This document shows positions 1 to 12,352 of a DNA stretch of 64,000 bases, piece after piece (the first letter of the stretch is position 1; the number at the start of each line of letters is the position of its first letter). The position numbers and the translations under genes are program-made. The stretch lies in contig NW_026111781.1 of the NCBI RefSeq assembly GCF_024679095.1, forward strand, positions 72,001 to 136,000, given 5' to 3'. Source of the stretch: Eriocheir sinensis (Eukaryota > Arthropoda > Malacostraca > Decapoda > Varunidae). A model generated the notes under the pieces. It saw only the letters and a program-made list of their open reading frames with translations, was not told the DNA's origin and made no database searches.

Positions 1-322
1 ACTTCCAATATTCCGTGACTGCACATACTTCATCTGAATATTTTAACACGACTTTTCCCCGTCACATATTATAAAAGAATGTTGTAGGGAGGCTCATTAG
101 TGTGACAATCATTACCATTATTATTCTCGGCCCTCATTAATTTGCTGCATAATAAAGACGTTTTTTCCACATACTTCAACCTCTATCTGATGTTAGTCTC
201 ATCTATCTCCTTCAGCAATGGTTCTAATTTCATTCTACAATTCCTGGGTTGTCACTGAATTACTTTGGTTGTCCATCTTCTATTAGTTCTAGATTTAATA
301 TGATCTGCACAAGTCCATTCTC

Positions 323-405
323 TCAGGAGCAGTAAGTAGCGGGCTTTTTTTTCATTATTTTTTTTTTACGCCCTTGCACTGTCTCCTCTGCTGTTAAAAA
401 AAAAA
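323..405 (+). mobile_element. LINE family A 3' tail (short copy)
   Basis: AGGAGCAGTAAGTAGCGGGC, a T-run, GCCCTTGCACTGTCTCCTCT and an A-run match the copy at 4979-5135. Confidence 0.6.
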
Positions 406-689
406 GCCTTGTTACCGTTATATATTATTCTACCTTTGTTTATTCTCTAGTCCATTTCTTGCTCTTCTTTATTGCCGTTTTACCTTCTTTTATCTTTTAT
501 ATATGCCTAAGTCTGTTTCTTCCTTTTTTTACTCCCGTTATAGCTTCTTCAAACTTTATCTGTTCCTTATGCCTTGGTGCCGGTATAACTCATTCAACCT
601 TTGTATAATCTCTAGCGGTCCATTTCTTATTCTTCAATGTCATTCTAACTTCTTCAGCCTTTATCTGTTCCCTAGTTCATGGCACGCTT

Positions 690-2110
690 TCTGTCTCTCC
701 AAAATAGACTGTGGCCTCCCTGAAAGACGCAAACAACACGGCAAAAAGAAAACCAACACCTCGAAATATACGCGATATGAAGATAGTTTCCAATCATTGC
801 AGAAAGAAAACCTGGTGAGTGGATTCCCGAGACTATAACCTTACTCGTTAACTACAAAACAATAGACTGTGGCCTCGCTGGAACACAAAACAACATGGCA
901 GAAAGAAAACCAAAAATCTGAAAAATTAAGCGATATGAAGATACAGTTTCCAATCATTCCACAAAGATAACCTGGTGAGTAGATTCCTGAGACTATAACC
1001 TTACTCGATAACTGCAAAAACAATAGACTGTGGCCTCGCTAAAGCAGAAGCCTTATCAAAATGTATTACTAGACTATTAAAACCATACTTGCTAACTACA
1101 GAAAAATAGACTGTGGCCTCTCTAAAGCAGAAGCCTTATCAAAATATATTACTAGACTACTAAAACCTTGCTTGCTAACTACAGAAAAATAGACTGTGGC
1201 CTCGCTAAAAGACGCAAACAACACGGCAGATAACCAAAACCCAAATAAAACGAAATGTGGAGGTACAGTTTAAAGTCAACATCGCACAAAGATAACCTGG
1301 TGAGTGGAATCCCGAGACTCTAATCTTACATAACAGCTACAAAAAGAAGAATTGTTGCCTCGCTAAAAGATAAAAACAACACGGCAGATAATCAAAACAA
1401 TACGAAATGTGGAGGAACAGTTTAAAGTCAACATCGCACAAAGATAACCTGGTGAGTGGAATCCCGAGACTCTAATCTTACATAACAGCTACAAAAAGAA
1501 GAATTGTTGCCTCGCTAAAAGATAAAAGCAACACGGCAGATAATCAAAACAATACGAAATGTGGAGGAACAGTTTCAAGTCATCGCGCAAAGATAACCTG
1601 GTGAGCGGAATCCCGAGACTCTAATCTTACATAACAGCTACAAAAAGAAGAATGGTTGCCTCGCTAAAAGATAAAAACAACACGGCAGATAACCAAAACA
1701 ATACGAGATGTGGAGGAACAGTTTCAAGTCATCGCGCAAAGATAACCTGGTGAGTGGGTTCCCGAGACTCTAATCTTACATAACAGCAACAAAAAAGAGT
1801 CGCTGCCTCGCTACAAGAAGAAAACAACACGGCAGATAACCAAAACAATACGAGATGTGGAGGAACAGTTTCAAGTCATCGCGCAAAGATAACCTGGTGA
1901 GTGGGTTCCCGAGACTCTAATCTTACATAACAGCAACAAAAAAGAGTCGCTGCCTCGCTACAAGAAGAAAACAACACGGCAGATAACCAAAACAATACGA
2001 GATGTGGAGGAACAGTTTCAAGTCATCGCGCAAAGATAACTTGGTGAGTGGGTTCCCGAGACTGTAACCTTACTTGCTAACTACAAAAAAACAACAAAAA
2101 AAAGACTGTG
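690..2110 (+). repeat. Tandem array, unit about 147-161 bp
   Basis: GATAACCTGGTGAGTGG-like motifs recur at 1291, 1443, 1592, 1741, 1888 and 2035. AATAGACTGTGGCCTC recurs at 703, 861, 1022, 1105 and 1188. Later units are the most alike, which suggests recent expansion to the right. No coding potential is seen. Confidence 0.85.
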
Positions 2111-2464
2111 ATAGGATACACTGGACTATTTAGACCATCTTGTAAGGGCTGCCCATACAAGCCCAGCCAATCACAGCGCTACATTCATAGCTCGACTCCC
2201 AAGTTGAGGTTGCATAAAAGTAAACGATAGACAGACATAATAACCAAATGCATGATATTATATACAACAGCTGTCAATGTAACAAGCAATCAAAGAGGCA
2301 GCTTCTAGAGAGTAGATTGTTGCTATATCCTAGTAAATTTTAATAAGCCAAGCAAAAATATCGGAGAAATTAACATAAATGGGTAATTGATATATAGAAA
2401 GCATTAGGGAGCTAAAGCACCTAGTCCCCCCAGAAATTACGGCCCTGTTTTAACTCCAATACCT

Positions 2465-2550
2465 TTGAACTCCGCTACCTTTATCTCAACGGCCCAATAA
2501 ATTTTCCCCTTCCACTTTTCTTCACTAAATATTCTCCCCTTCCTCTCCCC
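2465..2550 (+). repeat. 80-bp duplicated segment (copy 1)
   Basis: TGAACTCCGCTACCTTTATC through CACTAAATATTCTCCC is nearly identical to 4073-4157. Confidence 0.75.
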
Positions 2551-3201
2551 TTTTGAAATATTCTCCCTTCCCCTTCCTTTCACTGCATATCATCCCCTTC
2601 CTCTCTCCTTCACTGCATATTCTCCTCCTCCCTCCATTACATATCCTCCTCGATCGGCGCGCCCTGCACCCCAAGTCAGCCTCCCCTGCATCGCCGCCGC
2701 TGTCGTAATCCTGTGTCACATGCTTTTGGTCACGAAGTTTGGGAAAGCTGCCGCCGCCCAGTCTTCGGAAGGTCACACGGCTCGGCTCAGCGACCTAGGT
2801 GACCTTGGCTGCGGCGAAAGTGATGAGAGAGATGACGGGGAGGAGAAAGGTGAGGGGTAGGTAGGGGAGGATGAGGGCGGACATGGTGGGGGCATGGTAG
2901 GGGAGAGAACGAGGAGGAAGGAACGGAGGGAAAGGTGACAAGATCGAGGAGAGTGAGAGATGAAGAGTCGGGGAATAAGAAAGGGAGAGTGAAGCAAGAA
3001 AGGGATACTGGGTAGGGGAGGGGAGGAAGAGGAGGAGGAGTCTCGGAGAAAGGGGAGTGTTGAGGGGTTGGGGAAGGGGAGTGATGGGGGCTTGGGGAAA
3101 AACCAGCTCTCGAGGGAAGGTCACTGGGAACATGCATTTCAAAAGTTTCGAAAAATGTGTTACCCGTTTGATTTAACGGCACTTTTTATCTGTCTGAGGT
3201 T

Positions 3202-3203
<2 letters not shown>

Positions 3204-3273
<70 letters not shown>
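3204..3273 (+). repeat. (CA)n microsatellite
   Basis: An uninterrupted CA run of about 70 bp. Confidence 0.95.
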
Positions 3274-3276
<3 letters not shown>

Positions 3277-3672
3277 GAGTGATTTAAAATACTTCAAAGC
3301 TTTACGAATGTAGTTCCCTTTAAATTGTTGATGACTGATTAAGCGTCACGAACGGAATTCACGGTGCAAAACAAAGCAAATATATTCAGACTGGATCTTT
3401 TTTTTTTTTCACCAACGTCGCTATAGGATAAAATCGAATACGCTCCTCCCGCCTTCAGGGATTCAGTGCAACACAGCTGATTCGTTTGAGAAGAAAAGAA
3501 AAACACAGCCTCCATTTCCTCCACCTAACATTCGCCAAGGCCAAAGAAATGCAACGTCATGGCGGCTGTTTGATGTCATTTCACAACATAGTTTGGTTCA
3601 TAAGGTCTGTGGTTTGAACATCTATAAAAATATCTGTCTCTCTCACTCCGTTTCTGTCTCTGTTTGTACGTC

Positions 3673-3811
3673 TTTTTTTTACAGCAAAGGAAACAGTTCA
3701 AGGGCGTAAAGAAAAATATAAAAAAGCCCGCTACTTACTGCTCCTGAATAGAGGTCAAAGGAGTGGCCAAAAAGAGAGGTCATTTTCGGGAGAAGAGGTG
3801 TCCTGATACCC
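3673..3811 (-). mobile_element. LINE family A 3' tail (inverted copy)
   Basis: The reverse complement carries GGTATCAGGACACCTCTTCT, GGCCACTCCTTTGACC, AGCAGTAAGTAGCGGGC and CCCTTGAACTGTTTCCTTTG. Confidence 0.6.
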
Positions 3812-4025
3812 TAAATCTGTCTGTCTCTCTCCATACACACAAACAAGCATACATACATACATACATACATACATATACAGACAGACAGTATTGCACACAC
3901 CTTTACAGTTGCAAGGAGGAGGAAGGGGAGGCAGGCTGAGGCAGGTCAAGGCACGAACGCAGTCAGGCAACACCAGTCAGATCGAGACACGGCGGCCTTG
4001 CAACGAACGCGGCACATTCCCTTCC

Positions 4026-4076
<51 letters not shown>

Positions 4077-4152
4077 CTCCGCTACCTTTATCTCAACGCT
4101 CCAATAAATTTTCCCCTTCCACTTTTCTTCACTAAATATTCTCCCTTTCCCC

Positions 4153-4203
<51 letters not shown>
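4026..4203 (+). repeat. Two (GT)n tracts flanking the second copy of the 80-bp segment
   Basis: (GT)n at about 4026-4074 and 4155-4203 sandwich TGAACTCCGCTACC...TTCTCCC, the copy of 2465-2550. Confidence 0.8.
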
Positions 4204-4205
<2 letters not shown>

Positions 4206-4359
4206 GACGAGCAAGCGCGGGGATCTATAATGCTTAATTGAGCTCCGGTTTGACGGCTTTTTACTTAGTCCACGCCCGGTGTAGCATTTGCGACCGAGGT
4301 GACTTCATATGTGACTTTTAACATATATATGAATAAAAAAAATAGTAAGTAGATAAATA

Positions 4360-4700
4360 AATGAATAAGTAAGTAAGTAACCAGTTCTCAGAGGTGTTCG
4401 TATAATCTGTTTCTGAATATAATGCGTCTATTCTTTTGAGTCAGTAATGTTTTTCAGTAACTACTAACTTCATCTCCCGTGAGTAGTTTTAGGTCTTTGC
4501 AGTCTTTACCTTCAGCTTTTCAATGTTGCAAATAAGTAAGTAAGTAACCAGTTCGCAGAGGTGTTCGTATAACCTGTTTCTGAATATAATGGGTCTATTC
4601 TTTTGAGTCAGTAATGTTTTTCAGTAACTACTAACGTCATCTTTCGTGAGTAGTTTTAGGTCTTTGTAGTCTTTACCTTCAGTTTTCCAATGTTGCAATC
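4360..4700 (+). repeat. 167-bp direct duplication
   Basis: AGTAAGTAACCAGTTC...CAATGTTGCA occurs twice, at 4371 and 4538 onwards, with only a few substitutions. Confidence 0.85.
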
Positions 4701-4836
4701 CCCGACCTGTCTCCTGGCGGCTGGCTGTCATGTGATGTTCTTCCCCGCATTAGCATAAATATGATTATACTGGCAGAGAGAATCACCGAGTCCCTGTGTG
4801 TACAAACATGGTACTGCTATATTGCAACACCACATC

Positions 4837-4947
<111 letters not shown>

Positions 4948-4978
4948 ACATGTCTATTGATTTATCTTTCTTCAATCA

Positions 4979-5135
4979 CAGGGTATCAGGACACCTCTCC
5001 TCCCGAAATTGACCCCTCTTTCGGCCACCTCTTTGGATTCTTTTTGGGAGCAGGGAGTAGCGGGCTTTTTTTTATTTTATTATTGTATCCTTTTTTTGTG
5101 CCCTTGAGTTGTCTCCTTTGTTGTAAAAAAAAACC
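4979..5135 (+). mobile_element. LINE family A 3' tail
   Basis: It contains ATCAGGACACCTCTCCTCCC, AGCAGGGAGTAGCGGGC, a T-run, then GCCCTTGAGTTGTCTCCTTT and an A-run. This is the recurring tail seen at 323, 3673, 8291, 27054 and 43238. Confidence 0.6.
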
Positions 5136-5482
5136 TACCTATCTCTTTTATTCACATCTTCCCTACCTTTTCGCTTCCTAGACTTGCAAGCATCAGTCTA
5201 CAGTCTACACCTTTATGCCGCTACCACAACATCCCTTCTCTACACACCTACACTCTCCTCTCTCCTTCCCAGCTTCATAACGTGCAACCATCTCACGCAG
5301 CGGCGGACGGTAGTGGCTTGCGCGAACACTCCCTCCAGGTAGCCATGAATGAAAGGCACACGGGACCTCCTCAATAGCCCGTGCGTTGCTGTTTGCTTGT
5401 CAGGACGCGAGGGCGGGTGTTACGGGATAAGAGCCGCAGACTATTACGCAGGCAAGCATCGTCCGGGAGTTTTTGCTTAGTC

Positions 5483-5484
<2 letters not shown>

Positions 5485-5526
<42 letters not shown>
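5485..5526 (+). repeat. (CA)n microsatellite
   Basis: A CA run of about 40 bp followed by a C/T-rich tract. Confidence 0.9.
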
Positions 5527-5529
<3 letters not shown>

Positions 5530-6480
5530 ACACTCTCCCTCTCCCCCCCCCCCTCTCTCTTCCCGCCCCTCAACCTTATATGCACTTCCCACCCCGTCCT
5601 TCCCGTTTAGCCAGTCTGGGAAGAGGATATCCTGACCGCCAGCCATCTCATGCGTAGTGGAGTCAAAGTCGTGCATTGAGCAAGGCTGCCCATAGAGAGA
5701 GGAGGCACCCTTTCGCACCCTTACCCCCCCCCCCCCCCCTGTGGAGAAAGAGCTTACATAAGGGACACAGGAGTTGTTTCTATCCGCTGTGGGTGTGTAC
5801 AGACGAGTGGAAGGAGGATATCCTGTGTTCGTGGTTGCAACAGTGTGAGAGGTACACTTCCCTGGGTCCCATAGCCTCATAAACAAGTCATTGAGAGAAA
5901 GACGGTGAAGCAACACCGCGAACAGAGATTAAAATGATAGAAAAATTAAAACAAAAAAGGCAAGAGGTCAGGTCAGCGACGCAACACAACACAACGAACA
6001 CAAAAACGAACACTTTCATCTCCAGTGTTGGTCCATACGTCCCTCGGCTTACCCCGTTTTTGTGTGTTGTTTTTCATCGTTGGTGTTTGTGTTGCATCAG
6101 ACGCCTTGCAATCGTACCCAGCGAGAGAGAGAGAGAGAGAGAGAGTAGGGGGGGGGGGGAGAAAGACACAGACAGACAAAGACACCAATCAATATAACAA
6201 ATAAATAAACAAATAAATAACGAGAGGAAGAAAGAAAGAAAAAAAGAAAGAGGGGCGGAGGGAAGGGGTGAAAATGAGGATGAGGAAGGGAGATGATGCT
6301 AATAGAGTAAGAGAGAGAGAGAGAGAGAGAAGTGAGGGAGGTGCCCGATGAACGATAACTACACCAGAACAACGATCGAATCAACACCACACAACTGTAC
6401 ACTCCTATTGCCTTTCCTTCTCCCCCACCTGTACACCCTCGCCACTAACCCACTTCCTCTTCTTACTATACCCTTGATTA

Positions 6481-7002
6481 AAAAGAAAAGGTGAAAGAGG
6501 GCAAGAGAAGGGAGAGTAAGAGAGAGGGGAGAGGGGGGAGGGAAGGAAGGAGGGAAAAAGTAAAAATTGGGATGAAAGTAGGTAGAGAAAGAGTGAGGGA
6601 GGGGAAGAGAAATTTTGATAAGAGTGGAATAGAGGGAAAGGGAGAGGAGAGGGAAGAGGAAGGAGGGGCGGAATGGGAGGTAAAAAAATAAAACAAAAGG
6701 GAGAGGAATGAAAAAAAAGTAAAAAGAAAGTGAGGAGAAAAAAGTAGTTTATAAAGAGTGGAAATACAGAGATAGGAGGTAGAGGAGAGAGAACATGAGA
6801 TAGGAGAGGAGGAAGAGAGAGAGAGAGAGAGAGAAAGGAGGGAGGAAGGAAGGGAATGGGACAAAAAATAAATGAAAGGGTAAAGGATGAGATGGTAAAA
6901 AAACAGGAGATGAGAAGGAAAGAGTTTACCAGGAGAGTGAAATACGGAGACGGGAGATGAAAGAGAGAAAATACGAAATAAGAGAAGAGAAAAAAAAAAT
7001 GG

Positions 7003-7038
<36 letters not shown>

Positions 7039-7230
7039 TAATATTGAGAGGGATAATATCAGGTGGGGAAAAAAGTGTGAGAAAGGGGAAGAGAGAGAGT
7101 TTCCAGAGTAGGTTAAAGAGAGGGGAGGGTGGAGGGGAGGTATAATAGGAGGGAAGGAGGGAGGGAGGGAGAGAATGGGGAGTATGGTGGAGATAATGAA
7201 GGTGAAGAAGAGGGTGAGAGTGAGGGAGAG
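6481..7230 (+). repeat. Polypurine tract, about 750 bp
   Basis: The + strand is almost all A and G, with scattered T and very few C. It includes (GA)n at about 6807-6833 and 7008-7034 and GGGAGGGAGG runs at about 7150-7170. Open frames here encode only Lys/Arg/Glu/Gly (or Ser/Leu/Pro/Phe on the other strand) and are not genes. Confidence 0.8.
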
Positions 7231-7484
7231 TGAGAGCCGAGTCTTGCTTCAGCACGCCGCCATGACTCTCTCTCTCTCTCTCTCTCCTCCGGTCTGACAT
7301 ACCCCTTTAGGTCAACCAGTCCGCCCATCCCGCCCCTCCAGCCACCCCAGCAGCCAGATCGAACCCTTCCCGCCCACACTCAAGGCTCTCCGTTGTATCC
7401 AATCCGTGCCGACGAAGCTTTCAGAATGTTCCAACTGCGTGTATACCTTGCGAGGAGGAGAGACACATACATAGATAGATATAG

Positions 7485-7841
7485 GCGGTAGGCGGTGGCT
7501 GAACTGGTAGCGTACTGGGCCCACATTCACCGCGTGATGGACGACGCGGGTTCGAATCCCCACGCTACCACCTCGGATTTTTCAGTCACCGCCGAGTGGC
7601 TTAAAACTACCCACATGCTGTCCTGAAGACCACCCATCAACCCGGACTCTAGAGAAAGCCGTCCAAGCGAATCAAGAACGAGTTCCGGGGGGCAGCATGA
7701 GCCAATGCAAGATGGCGCCACTATAAACACTCGCCTGCGCCAGAACGGGCTGGGCCGACCATCAGGCTCCACCGGGAAGAAGCCTTGGGCCGACCATCAG
7801 GCCCCACCGGGAAGATGCCTACCGGCGCAATAGGCAGCGAC

Positions 7842-7876
<35 letters not shown>
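7485..7876 (+). mobile_element. tRNA-derived SINE, family 1 (full length)
   Basis: The head GGTGGCTGAACTGGTAGCG (A-box) and GCGGGTTCGAATCCCC (B-box) sit about 30 nt apart, as in a tRNA. The body includes GGCGCCACTATAAACACTCG, then a tandem GCCGACCATCAGGC motif. It ends in GCAGCGACGT followed by about 32 A. Tail fragments of the same family are at 12255-12301 and 39825-39977. Confidence 0.8.
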
Positions 7877-8050
7877 GAGAAATACTTAGATATAGATGGA
7901 TAGATAGATAGATGGATGGATAGATAAAGGGAGAATTTTTTGACAAAGACGAAGAGTGCGCCACCTTCCTCCCTCCTCCCTCTCCCCCCCATAAAGAATA
8001 CCAATGGCAGTTTTCAACCATCGCACAAGTGTTGGAATAATACCCAGACC

Positions 8051-8167
8051 CTGTCCCACGCTCTCCCGCTGGCCTGCTGAGATACTACTGCAATACCGAC
8101 AGCCCGCACCCCAACGACAAACGCTGCTGCCCCGCCACCAACCAGAAGACCAGGATCTGCTATTAGG
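8051..8167 (+). CDS. Candidate terminal exon of a small Cys-rich peptide (weak)
   Basis: After a possible acceptor (AATACCCAG/ACCC), a frame without ATG reads DPVPRSPAGLLRYYCNTDSP and then HPNDKRCCPATNQKTRICY and stops at TAG. The spacing RYYC-x11-CC-x9-C recalls the RY(W)C...CC start of crustin-type antimicrobial Cys-rich regions, but most crustin cysteines are absent. No upstream signal-peptide exon was found. It may be chance or an exon remnant. Confidence 0.22.
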
Positions 8168-8290
8168 TGTTAGGTTACTAGAGTCGTGACGGAATGAATT
8201 GGAAAGCTGTAGTCATTAAAACGATTTCGGTCGAGAGGAGCAGATAGAAACAGCATCGGCCAAGCAAATCATATATATATCACGGCAGCC

Positions 8291-8405
8291 ACTTCTTTTT
8301 TTTTTTTACAACAAAGGAGACAGCACAAGGGCACAAAAAAGTAAACAATAATAAAAAAAAAGCCCGCTACTCGCTGCTCACAAAAAGAATCCAAAGAGGT
8401 GGCCT
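8291..8405 (-). mobile_element. LINE family A 3' tail (inverted copy)
   Basis: The reverse complement has GGCCACCTCTTTGGATTC, GAGCAGCGAGTAGCGGGC and GCCCTTGTGCTGTCTCCTTT, close to the copy at 4979-5135. Confidence 0.6.
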
Positions 8406-9195
8406 TAAATTAAATAAAACAAAAATTCGTCCACTTCACGAACGGGTTAATTGAGGCCGTCTACAAGGCTCTTCAAGATAGTCTACCCGGCAATAAGGGC
8501 AGCACCTTCTAATATTTTTTTCTATTTTATTTTATTTATTTATTTATATTGGTGGTGATGCAACTTTTAATATGCGTAAGGCGAGTTGATGTTCTTATAG
8601 GGGTATCGTTTCAACATACAAAGCGCACCCGTTAAGAATTTGTGATGATTTTTTGTTATTGTTATTATTATATCATTTTATTATTAAGAGATGAAACAGG
8701 TAGAGGAAGGAATGCGGACACTATAAGCCGCCTCTTCAACAGCCCCGAAACACCTGAGACGCCGAGAAAGAGAGAATGAGAGTGAAAGCGACGAGAGAGA
8801 AAGAGAACGAGAGTACGGAAAATTCTAGAAATGCAAGGACAAAAGGGTATACGGTAATAAATATCTTAAAATACACATGAACGGAGACACCACAGCGGAC
8901 TTATCATTGTCATTATCTGTTCATGTGTCAGGGTGTGTGAATGTGCCGCAATCAACGTATCTTTTGGTCATTTCACTTTCATCACTAGTCCGCGTGCTCT
9001 TTCGTAACGCTGGGGCGGGGGACGAATGATAACGGAGTGTTTTTATCGCTGTGGTTGTGTTCAGACCGCAGCGATGAGAGTGGCGAGTGAAATACCTAAG
9101 CGGCGAGGGAAGGTAACTTTGCACGTGTCAGGCACAGGTGAGATTCGTGATGTATTTTCGTGTGATGGAAAGATTGTTAAAAATATCTATCTACC

Positions 9196-9815
9196 TAATT
9201 CTTGAAACGATACCTACGTCCTCAAACCCTTTACCTAATACTTCAAGCAATATCTACGCTCTCATATCTTCTACCTAATACTTCAAGCAATATATACGTT
9301 CTCAAACCCTTTACCTGATACTTCAAGAAATAACTGTCCTCAAACCTTCTACCTAATACGTCAAGTAATATCTACGTTCTCAAACGCTTTACCTGATACT
9401 TCAAGAAATAACTATGTCCTCAAACCTTCTACCTAATACTTCAAGCAATATCTACGTCCTCAAACCTTCTCTCTAATACTGCAAGCAATATCTACGTCCT
9501 CAAACCTCCTCTCTAATACTGCAAGCCATATCTACGTTCTGAAACCTTCTACCTAATACTTCAAGCAATGTATACGTTATCAAACCCTTTACCTGATACT
9601 TCAAGAAATAACTACGTCCTCATACCTTCTACCTAACACTTCAAGCAATATCTACATCCTCATATCCTCTACCTAATACTTGAAGCCATAACCAAGTCCT
9701 CCTACTTCCTACCTGATACTAACTACATCTTCATACCTTCTATTTAACACTTCAAGCAATATCTACGTCCTCAAACCTTCTCCCTAATACTGCAAGCAAT
9801 ATCTACGCCCTTATG
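9196..9815 (+). repeat. Minisatellite, 40-bp unit, about 15 copies
   Basis: The unit resembles TACCTAATACTTCAAGCAAT + ATCTACGTCCTCAAACCTTC. Adjacent units match in 40-bp register (for example around 9431, 9471, 9511). Some units are shortened. Confidence 0.9.
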
Positions 9816-10059
9816 TCTTACTCAGGGCCAACGCTCAAAAAAATGTACCTACCAATTAATTTTATAGAGAGGAATGAGTCAAGCTCGTATGGCCCGCTCG
9901 TGTGTGTGGGCGGTGAGAAGGAGAGATGGACAAGCCTCCTCGCCAGTCAAGGCTTAAAGAGATAGCCTCGTCCGCAGACCTTGCTACGGACGGACCCACG
10001 AACATCCCTTCCTTCCTCCCTCCCTCACAACCCCGCCAGTTACGCAACCGAGACACAAC

Positions 10060-10450
10060 GACGCGCTTTGGTATGCTACGGCGCAGTGAATGGGGGGCAA
10101 CGTTACCAACACAAGCTGCCTGCCTTTGTTATCTTCTCCGTGCAATGTTACCACCACAAACTGTCTACCTGAGTATCTTTTTTTTTCTTAACACACACAT
10201 AAGCCCTCTACCTTTTATATCTTTTCCAAACAATGTTACCACCACAAGCTGTCTATCTTCATGTATTTTCCTGTTACTATTACAAGCTGTCTGTGTATTT
10301 TATTTTAACAGTATTACCACCACACGCTGACAAACTTTACATCTTTTTCTCAAACAGTATTACCACCATAGGCTGTCTACAAGTGTGTGTATTTTTTTTT
10401 TTTTCAAACAATGTTACAATCTTAAACGATCTACCTTTAATCCTCGGCAA
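10060..10450 (+). repeat. Degenerate tandem repeat, about 50-60 bp unit
   Basis: ATGTTACCACCACAAGCTGT-like motifs recur about six times, each followed by a T-run. Confidence 0.65.
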
Positions 10451-10475
10451 TTCAGGATAATCATTCATATTTTAC

Positions 10476-10512
<37 letters not shown>

Positions 10513-10805
10513 AGGAAGCGAGACGGTATAGCCACGCGCGAGTCTATACGCTGTCCCCTATCGGCTTGCTCGGCTGGCTGCGCGACCCTGACCCCATTCC
10601 CTCCTTCAGCCCGCCAGCCGTTTGTTACGTCGGCACCAGATGGGACTCAAGGCCACTTCCAGCCTCCCTATGGTGAAGCAAGAGAGATTAGGAAATTCAG
10701 TGACGCGAGGCAGGTTACGGAAGAGAGATTGGGATAGGGTTGGTACACGGGTGGGTGAAGTTGCGTATGACTGTGTAAGATAAATAGATAGATAGATAGA
10801 CAGTG

Positions 10806-10965
10806 ATTTACATAGATACTCAGAACCACACAGACCCTATGGTTTAGACTAGGTGGGGTGGTTAGTCGTTGAACCTTAGTGAAATTACATAATAACGTCT
10901 AGTGGCCACCAACACTGCATTTCTACCTCAGCGAATATTATGGTAAAGTGGCGGTCGAGATTGTT
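10806..10965 (+). repeat. Dispersed repeat D (copy 1)
   Basis: GATTTACATAGATA, ACCACACAGACCC, ATGGTTTAGACTAGGTGG and GCATTTCTACCTC also occur in order at 34425-34570. Confidence 0.55.
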
Positions 10966-10989
10966 TTAAAATGAGATAATCGTGTTGAC

Positions 10990-10991
<2 letters not shown>

Positions 10992-11021
<30 letters not shown>
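10992..11021 (+). repeat. (GA)n microsatellite
   Basis: A GA run followed by a purine-rich stretch to about 11135. Confidence 0.9.
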
Positions 11022-11026
<5 letters not shown>

Positions 11027-11229
11027 GGAAGTGGAAGACTATACAGGAAGCCAGGGAAAGAGAAGAAGCAGTACAGGAGCCGGGGCGAGGGACAGGAGGA
11101 GGGGAGGAAGGGAGAACGGGAGGGAGGGAGGGAAGAATATTCAAACATGTCTTTCTTCTACCCACTCAACGTCTCCTTCACGACCATTATACCTTGACAA
11201 CTGACAGGCAGCCAAACACGTCCTTTATG

Positions 11230-11960
11230 AACCCTGACTGGCATTTAAATCTCGGTAGCTAAGAACGTAAGCTGAATATTTACATGCACGTCTTCCCCTC
11301 CGTCTCGTCTGACACCCCATCACTCCTCTCTCTTCCTCTTCTCTTCTCTCTTTTACCGCCTAGACAGGAAAAATTCGGTAACTGAAGATGCAAGCTGATT
11401 TTTCCCTATCTTTTTATCTGCCTCTTCTCCTTTCAATCCTCTCTCGCCCTTTCTTTGCCTCTTCCTCTCGCTCTCTTTCTTCCTCTCTTTTACCGCCTAG
11501 ACAGCGAAATTTTGGTAACTAAAGAATGCATTATGATTTTTCTCACTTATTTTTTTCTCCTCCTCTTCTATCACTCATCTCTCGCCCTCTCTTTGCCTCT
11601 TTCTCTGTTTATGCTCTCTTCCTCTTTCGCCTCTCTTCCTCTCTTTTGCCGTCTAGACAGCTAAACCTCGATAATTGAAGAATGCAAGGTGAATTTTCGG
11701 ACCTATCTCTTTCTCCACCTCTTCCAACCTCGCTGAGACTTATCGTTCCTCTTCGCCCTTTCCTTTGCCACGAGATTGACAGCTACACCTCGGTAAATAT
11801 AGAATGCATGCTACTTTTTCCTCACCTATCTCTCTCACCGTCTTTCCAATCTTTTCTGACACCTTATGTATCCTCTCTCTCTCTCTCTCTCTCCCTCTTC
11901 CCACTAAATTAACGGCAAAATCTCGGTAGCTGAGGACGCATGGTATATTTACGCTCCTCT
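11230..11960 (+). repeat. Degenerate tandem repeat, about 140-150 bp unit, pyrimidine-rich
   Basis: CGGTAACTGAAGATGCA-like, TTGGTAACTAAAGAATGCAT, TCGATAATTGAAGAATGCAA and TCGGTAAATATAGAATGCAT each follow a GACAGC(T/A)A segment. No gene is supported here. Confidence 0.6.
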
Positions 11961-12249
11961 TCCTCCCTTCCTTCCTATATTAACTAAAGCACGTAGTATT
12001 TCCCCTCACCTCTTCTCTCCCCTTCTTCTACCGCAACGGCTTTCAATTTATTCTTTTTCGTCATCTTTCTGCCTCGCTAATGCGCATCCCAGGTCCAGTC
12101 CATTAGCGGCGCGGTAGGGAACAGTTCATATTGGAAGCTGTAACTTGCTGCCCTTCCAATATTCCTTTTTTTTTCTTCCTTCCTTCCTTCAGTACATTAT
12201 GCCATTTATAACTCCCTTGCACCACCCATGAATCACTTTAATTTCGAAA

Positions 12250-12301
12250 GACTCATGACAGCGCAATAGGCTACGACGTAAAAAAAAAAGAAAAAAAAAA
12301 T
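12250..12301 (+). mobile_element. SINE family 1 tail fragment
   Basis: GCGCAATAGGCTACGACGT followed by poly-A matches the 3' end of the SINE at 7485-7876. Confidence 0.6.
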
Positions 12302-12351
12302 GAGGTTGATTGCGTGTAACTGTTCTCTCGCGCCCTTTCCCTTTTCTTTGA

Positions 12352-12352
<1 letters not shown>

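Noticed and set aside
5371..7379. Long Ser/Leu/Pro or Lys/Glu/Arg-rich open frames
   Set aside because: They are produced by polypurine and microsatellite DNA on both strands. There are no domains or codon bias.
7493..7572. tRNA gene candidate
   Set aside because: A and B boxes are present, but the acceptor and T stems pair poorly and a SINE body with poly-A follows.
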